A stretch of DNA of 11,062 nucleotides from Butyricicoccus sp. (GTDB taxonomy: Bacteria > Bacillota > Clostridia > Oscillospirales > Butyricicoccaceae), in contig JAHHRJ010000057.1 in the NCBI GenBank assembly GCA_020025885.1, positions 1 to 11,062 of the forward strand, given 5' to 3'. The notes beneath the pieces are model-generated. The model ran no database searches. It was not told where the DNA came from and was given only the letters and a program-made list of their open reading frames with translations. Positions 7,435 to 11,062 of this stretch are shown piece after piece. Position numbers and translations under genes: made by a program. How positions within the stretch are numbered: the first letter of the stretch is position 1; every line of letters starts with the position of its first letter.

Positions 7435-9708
7435 ATGGCAACACCTGTCTATTTTGGGGTGCGTCATCTTTCACCGGCGGCGGCGCATCATGTGCGTTTG
7501 GAACTCGACCGCGCACAGCCAGATGTGGTATTGATCGAAGGACCTTCTGATCTCAATGAACAGATGCAGTGGCTATGCCATGCACAGACGAAACTGCCAG
7601 TGGCGATCCTTGCCTACACACAAAAGGCACCCGTGCGCACGATCCTATATCCCTTTGCGGTATATTCCCCTGAATATCAGGCGATTTTATGGGCGCATGA
7701 ACACAAAGTGCCCTGTCAGTTTATGGATCTGCCATCCGATGTATTCTTAGCATTCCGTGAAGCTGAGGAAGCACGAGCGGACGAAGAAACCGAGGATACC
7801 GAAGCGGCAGCAGAAGAAGTGCAGGGCAGAACGACCGAACAGGTCTATGCAGATTTGGAAATGCTGCTGGGGGAATCGCATGATACGTTTTGGGAGCGCA
7901 ATTTTGAACAGCTGACGGAAAATTACCAGCAGGCGGCGGCAGCATTTGGGCAGGAACTCAGGCAGAGTGCAGAGGACTCCGGACAGCGCACCGCAGAAAA
8001 TCAAGTGCGCGAGGCATACATGAAGCGCGTGATTGTACAGGCACAGGAAAAAGGACAAGTCTTTTGTGTGTGCGGTGCGTTTCATGTATCAGGACTGCAA
8101 GTCTGTGAGCCAATGACAGACGCAGAAGTCAAAAAACTGCCACGTGTCACAGCAAATACCACGCTGATGCCGTATTCGTATTATCGTCTGTCTCAGCGTT
8201 CGGGATATGGTGCGGGCAATCAGGCACCGGCATACTTTGAGCTGCTTTGGGACGCAATCAGTCAGGGGGATTTCTCACAGGCAACATACCAATATTTGAC
8301 CCGCTTGGCTGGAGAGCAGAGAAAACAAGGTCAGCTTACCTCGTCAGCAGAAGTCATTGAGGCAGTGCGATTGGCACAGGCACTTGCAATGCTCCGAAAT
8401 GGCTGCTATCCCACGCTGCAAGATTTGCGAGACGCGGCAGTAACCTGTATGGGGCATGGCAACTTTGCAGAGATCTCAGTTTCTACGGCAAGCATTGAAA
8501 TTGGTACAAAAATCGGTGCATTGCCGGATGGTGTTAGCCGTACCTCAATCCAAGATGATTTTTATAGGCAGATGAAGGAGCTGCGCTTGGAAAAGTATCA
8601 ATCTGTACAGGCACAGCAACTAGATCTTGATTTGCGCGAGAATCTGCGTGTGAAATCGGAAAAATCAGCATTTCTGGACTTGAACCGTTCCTTTTTTCTG
8701 CATCGTCTGCGTGTGTTGGGTGTTCATTTTGGAACACCAATGCAAAGCAGACAGACCAGCGCGAACTGGGGCGAGTATTGGAGCCTGTGCTGGGTGCCAG
8801 AAACAGAGATCGAGTTGGTAGAAGCGGCATTGCTGGGCGAAACAGTAGAAACAGCGGTTGCCTTTGCACTCAAAGAACGTGCAGATAAATGCACAGATAT
8901 CTCACAGGCTGCGGAAGTCTTTCAGGATGCCTTTTTGTGCGGCATTCCGGCAGCGGCAGACCATGCGCTGAAAGCACTGCAAATGTTGTCCGTAGATACT
9001 GCGGCAGCGGAGGCAGTTTCTCAGACAGCAGTACATTTATCGAATGTTATTCGATATGGAGACCTGCGCAAGTTTCCAACAAAGACACTGATCCCACTTC
9101 TATCACAGCTGTATTTACGTGCTTGTCTCACAATGGAAGAAGCATGTAACTGCGATGACGCGGCATCGGTCCAAATCATGGACAGTATAGAGCGGATGAA
9201 TCAGGTGCAAAGAAATCACGATTTTTTGGAAGAAAGCCGCTGGGTGGATGTGTTAACACAAATTGCCGAGCGGGATGATCTCAACACCAAGTGCTCCGGA
9301 TTTGCAATGGCAACCTTGATTGAGCGTGGACTCGTTGAAGAGAAGCAGCTGGCAACAGAAGTGTCCCTGCGTTTATCGAAGGGGATTCCGGCAGATTTGG
9401 CGGCTGGCTGGTTTGAGGGACTTGCAAAGAAAAATCGATATTCGCTCATTATGCGCTTGTCGCTTTGGCGAGAGCTGGACAGATATCTGGCTGATCTTGA
9501 TGACACAGAGTTTAAGCGTGCGCTTGTGTTTCTTCGCCGCGCATTTGCAGATTTTTCTGCAAATGAAAAGAGTGATATTGCAGAAAACTTAGGTGAGATC
9601 TGGGGTACACAGCCAGAACAGGCGGCAGAAATGCTCATGGATCCAACGACTGAAGCAGAACAGGAACTTTTGCAAGGCTTGGACGATTTTGATTTTGGAG
9701 ATATCTAG
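7435..9708 (+). CDS. DUF5682/YehM-like protein with EreA/TraB/ChaN-type motifs
   Basis: A 757-aa soluble protein; E. coli YehM is about the same length and holds the same place between the ATPase and VWA genes. The N-terminal domain has GVRHLSPAAAHHVRLEL (residues 8-24), DVVLIEGPSDLNE (30-42) and, near residues 211-221, CVCGAFHVSGL. Conserved-looking His11, His18/19, Glu35 and His217 resemble the spaced Glu and Gly-x-x-His motifs of the EreA/ChaN/TraB-TIKI superfamily, some members of which are hydrolases. An Ala/Glu-rich linker covers about residues 107-131. The PYSYYRLSQRSGYGAGNQAP segment near residues 243-262 is typical of the DUF5682 family. The long C-terminal part is helical with no recognised motif. 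AAGGAG at 7419-7424, 10 bases before the ATG, supports the start. Enzymatic activity is inference. Confidence 0.82.
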   Translation: MATPVYFGVRHLSPAAAHHVRLELDRAQPDVVLIEGPSDLNEQMQWLCHAQTKLPVAILAYTQKAPVRTILYPFAVYSPEYQAILWAHEHKVPCQFMDLPSDVFLAFREAEEARADEETEDTEAAAEEVQGRTTEQVYADLEMLLGESHDTFWERNFEQLTENYQQAAAAFGQELRQSAEDSGQRTAENQVREAYMKRVIVQAQEKGQVFCVCGAFHVSGLQVCEPMTDAEVKKLPRVTANTTLMPYSYYRLSQRSGYGAGNQAPAYFELLWDAISQGDFSQATYQYLTRLAGEQRKQGQLTSSAEVIEAVRLAQALAMLRNGCYPTLQDLRDAAVTCMGHGNFAEISVSTASIEIGTKIGALPDGVSRTSIQDDFYRQMKELRLEKYQSVQAQQLDLDLRENLRVKSEKSAFLDLNRSFFLHRLRVLGVHFGTPMQSRQTSANWGEYWSLCWVPETEIELVEAALLGETVETAVAFALKERADKCTDISQAAEVFQDAFLCGIPAAADHALKALQMLSVDTAAAEAVSQTAVHLSNVIRYGDLRKFPTKTLIPLLSQLYLRACLTMEEACNCDDAASVQIMDSIERMNQVQRNHDFLEESRWVDVLTQIAERDDLNTKCSGFAMATLIERGLVEEKQLATEVSLRLSKGIPADLAAGWFEGLAKKNRYSLIMRLSLWRELDRYLADLDDTEFKRALVFLRRAFADFSANEKSDIAENLGEIWGTQPEQAAEMLMDPTTEAEQELLQGLDDFDFGDI

Positions 9709-9726
9709 GAAGGGAGGAGAGATTTT

Positions 9727-10893
9727 ATGCAAAACGAACAATTGGCGCGTTGGCGGCTGATTTTAGGGAGTGAAACGCAGGACGATTTCTCCAGTATGGG
9801 TATGTCTGCAATGTCCAAAGAGCAAATGCTGATGGATGATGCACTGGCTGAAATTTATAGCGGCGGCATGTCTGGTTCTGGTACTGTTGGAAGAGGTGCG
9901 GGGAATGGACCCTCTGCACCGCATATTAGCAAGTGGTTGGGAGATATCCGCAGTTTATTTGATCCGGATATGGTGGCAGTTGTGCAGAATGATGCTATTG
10001 AGCGCAAGGGATTCAAACAATTGCTGTTAGAACCAGAGCTTTTAGAACAGCTAGAGCCTGATCTCAATATGGCGTCTACGCTCTTGATGCTCAAAGACCA
10101 GATCCCCAAAAAGTCCAAGGAGTCGGCGCGTAAGTTTATTCAGAAAATCGTGGAAGACATCAACCGCAAGATGGAAACACAGATGAAACGTGCAGTTGTT
10201 GCAGCACTCAATAAAAAAGAGCATTCACCGCTGCCCTCTGCCTCTGCCATTGATTTTCGCTATACGATTGCTCGCAATTTGCGCAACTACAATCCAGAGC
10301 TGAAAACCATTATTCCGGAGCGTGTGTATTTCTTTGATCGGGCAAGTCAAGTCAATCGCTGGAATGTGATCTTGGATATCGACCAGAGTGGTTCTATGGG
10401 AGAGTCGATCATCTATTCTTCCATTATGGCGTGTATCTTGGCTTCCATGTCTGCGGTCAAAACCAATGTTGTGGCGTTTGATACCGAAATCATGGATTTA
10501 ACAGATTTGTGCCAAGATCCAGTAGACCTTTTGTTTGGTTTCCAGATGGGCGGTGGCACGGATATTGCAAAGTCGATTGGGTATTGCAGAAAATATGTGG
10601 AAAGTCCAGACAAGACCCTGTTTTTTCTGATTTCTGATTTGGAGGAGGGCGGCAATCGAGCAAGACTCTTAAATCATTTACGTGAGATGAAAGAAAGCGG
10701 TGTGACGGTCATTGTACTGCTTGCAGTTGCAGATGGTGGACGCCCATACTACGACGAGACAACGGCAAAACGTATTACAGAAATGGATATTCCATGTTTT
10801 GCATGTACACCGGAAAAATTGCCCGAGTTGGTAGAGTGTGCGCTCAAGAAATACGACCTCAGTGAATTTGCAAAGCAAATGAAGAAGAAATAA
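9727..10893 (+). CDS. VWA-domain protein, CoxE/YehP-like, with intact MIDAS
   Basis: A 388-aa protein, close to the length of E. coli YehP, and last gene of the operon. A Gly/Ser-rich linker at residues 46-64 precedes a conserved block (SKWLGDIRSLFDPDMVAVVQ, then NDAIERKG). The VWA domain occupies about residues 210-375. Its metal-ion-dependent adhesion site is complete: Asp219-x-Ser221-x-Ser223 (DQSGS), Thr278 in GGGTDI, and Asp304 in LISDLEEGG. VWA proteins of this type pair with MoxR ATPases and bind client or cofactor through the chelated Mg2+. No signal peptide or membrane helix is present, so it acts in the cytosol. The start follows AGGGAGGAGAG (GGAGG at 9713-9717) with 9-base spacing, the strongest ribosome site in the operon. 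It ends with a double stop, TAATAA. Confidence 0.92.
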   Translation: MQNEQLARWRLILGSETQDDFSSMGMSAMSKEQMLMDDALAEIYSGGMSGSGTVGRGAGNGPSAPHISKWLGDIRSLFDPDMVAVVQNDAIERKGFKQLLLEPELLEQLEPDLNMASTLLMLKDQIPKKSKESARKFIQKIVEDINRKMETQMKRAVVAALNKKEHSPLPSASAIDFRYTIARNLRNYNPELKTIIPERVYFFDRASQVNRWNVILDIDQSGSMGESIIYSSIMACILASMSAVKTNVVAFDTEIMDLTDLCQDPVDLLFGFQMGGGTDIAKSIGYCRKYVESPDKTLFFLISDLEEGGNRARLLNHLREMKESGVTVIVLLAVADGGRPYYDETTAKRITEMDIPCFACTPEKLPELVECALKKYDLSEFAKQMKKK

Positions 10894-10920
10894 TAAAAAA
10901 GTCACTGTGCCCTTTTTATT
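10892..10920 (+). terminator. Weak AT-rich hairpin overlapping the operon's last stop codons
   Basis: AATAAAAA at 10892-10899 pairs with TTTTTATT at 10913-10920, with a short CA/TG inner pairing around CACTGTG and two mismatches. It has little GC in the stem, so it is a poor stand-alone terminator, though the T-run at 10913-10917 could add to termination. Confidence 0.35.
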
Positions 10921-10945
10921 TTGGAGCAAAGCGACCTTAAATTTT

Positions 10946-10976
10946 CAAAATCCAAGGACATACGCCTTGGATTTTG
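10946..10976. terminator. Perfect 12-bp hairpin, likely terminator of the six-gene operon
   Basis: CAAAATCCAAGG (10946-10957) and CCTTGGATTTTG (10965-10976) are perfect complements with a 7-base loop. The core is CCAAGG/CCTTGG with A-tract and T-tract flanks inside the stem, the usual form of a bidirectional Rho-independent terminator. It lies 53 bases after the VWA stop. The T-run is short (ATTTTGT), so efficiency is uncertain. Confidence 0.6.
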
Positions 10977-11062
10977 TACGCTATAAGCAACCGATTATTG
11001 TAAAAAGAAATGGTCGTAAATTGCAAGTGCAAGTTGGACACCCACATGGTAAAAATTTGTTA
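10977..11062. other. Right-edge stretch, coding status unresolved
   Basis: On the plus strand one frame stays open to the edge and reads plausibly as protein (VKRNGRKLQVQVGHPHGKNL near the end). However, no ATG or ribosome site in that frame was found after the terminator hairpin. On the minus strand a frame entering from the right ends in TAG within about 10 bases of the hairpin, as a convergent gene would. The stretch is too short to choose between these, so no gene is called. Confidence 0.3.

Noticed and set aside
11010..11062. Insertion-sequence end at the right edge (GTTGGACACC-like bases)
   Set aside because: It only loosely recalls some IS ends. There is no inverted partner, target duplication or transposase in the window.

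Overview
The window looks like chromosomal DNA from an anaerobic spore-forming Firmicute, most likely a clostridial (Ruminococcaceae/Oscillospiraceae-type) bacterium. The reasons are a cotJ spore-coat operon, strong AGGAGG-type ribosome binding sites, mid-range base composition with AT-rich intergenic DNA, and low-GC-type protein sequence. No tRNA, rRNA, CRISPR array, integrase or transposase is visible.

Layout. (1) Positions 1-827, minus strand: the spore-coat genes cotJA, cotJB and cotJC, nearly abutting. cotJC runs off the left edge. (2) Positions 828-1089: a divergent intergenic region holding an extended -10 promoter facing right and an A/T-tract inverted repeat. (3) Positions 1090-10893, plus strand: six genes in one tight operon. 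They encode a SWIM zinc-finger protein, two tandem paralogous HEAT-like helical proteins of about 630 aa, a MoxR-type AAA+ ATPase, a 757-aa DUF5682/YehM-like protein with EreA/TraB/ChaN-like histidine and glutamate motifs, and a CoxE-type von Willebrand A (VWA) protein with an intact MIDAS. (4) Positions 10894-11062: an AT-rich weak hairpin, a perfect 12-bp hairpin that is a likely terminator, and 86 bases whose coding status cannot be decided.

The six-gene cassette is the notable content. In order and in protein length, its last three genes match the E. coli yehL-yehM-yehP set, and the SWIM protein matches yehQ. This is a MoxR-ATPase/VWA pair with partners whose job is not established. By analogy with other MoxR/VWA pairs such as RavA-ViaA and CbbQ-CbbO, the ATPase and VWA protein probably form a metal-dependent remodelling machine. 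The HEAT-like pair may supply scaffolding or target recognition, the DUF5682 protein a possible hydrolase-like activity, and the SWIM protein a nucleic-acid or protein contact. These role assignments are inference. The recently duplicated HEAT-like pair, with strongly conserved N-termini and diverged bodies, is the most distinctive variation seen here. The neighbouring cotJ genes are divergently transcribed, and nothing in the sequence shows a functional link to the cassette.
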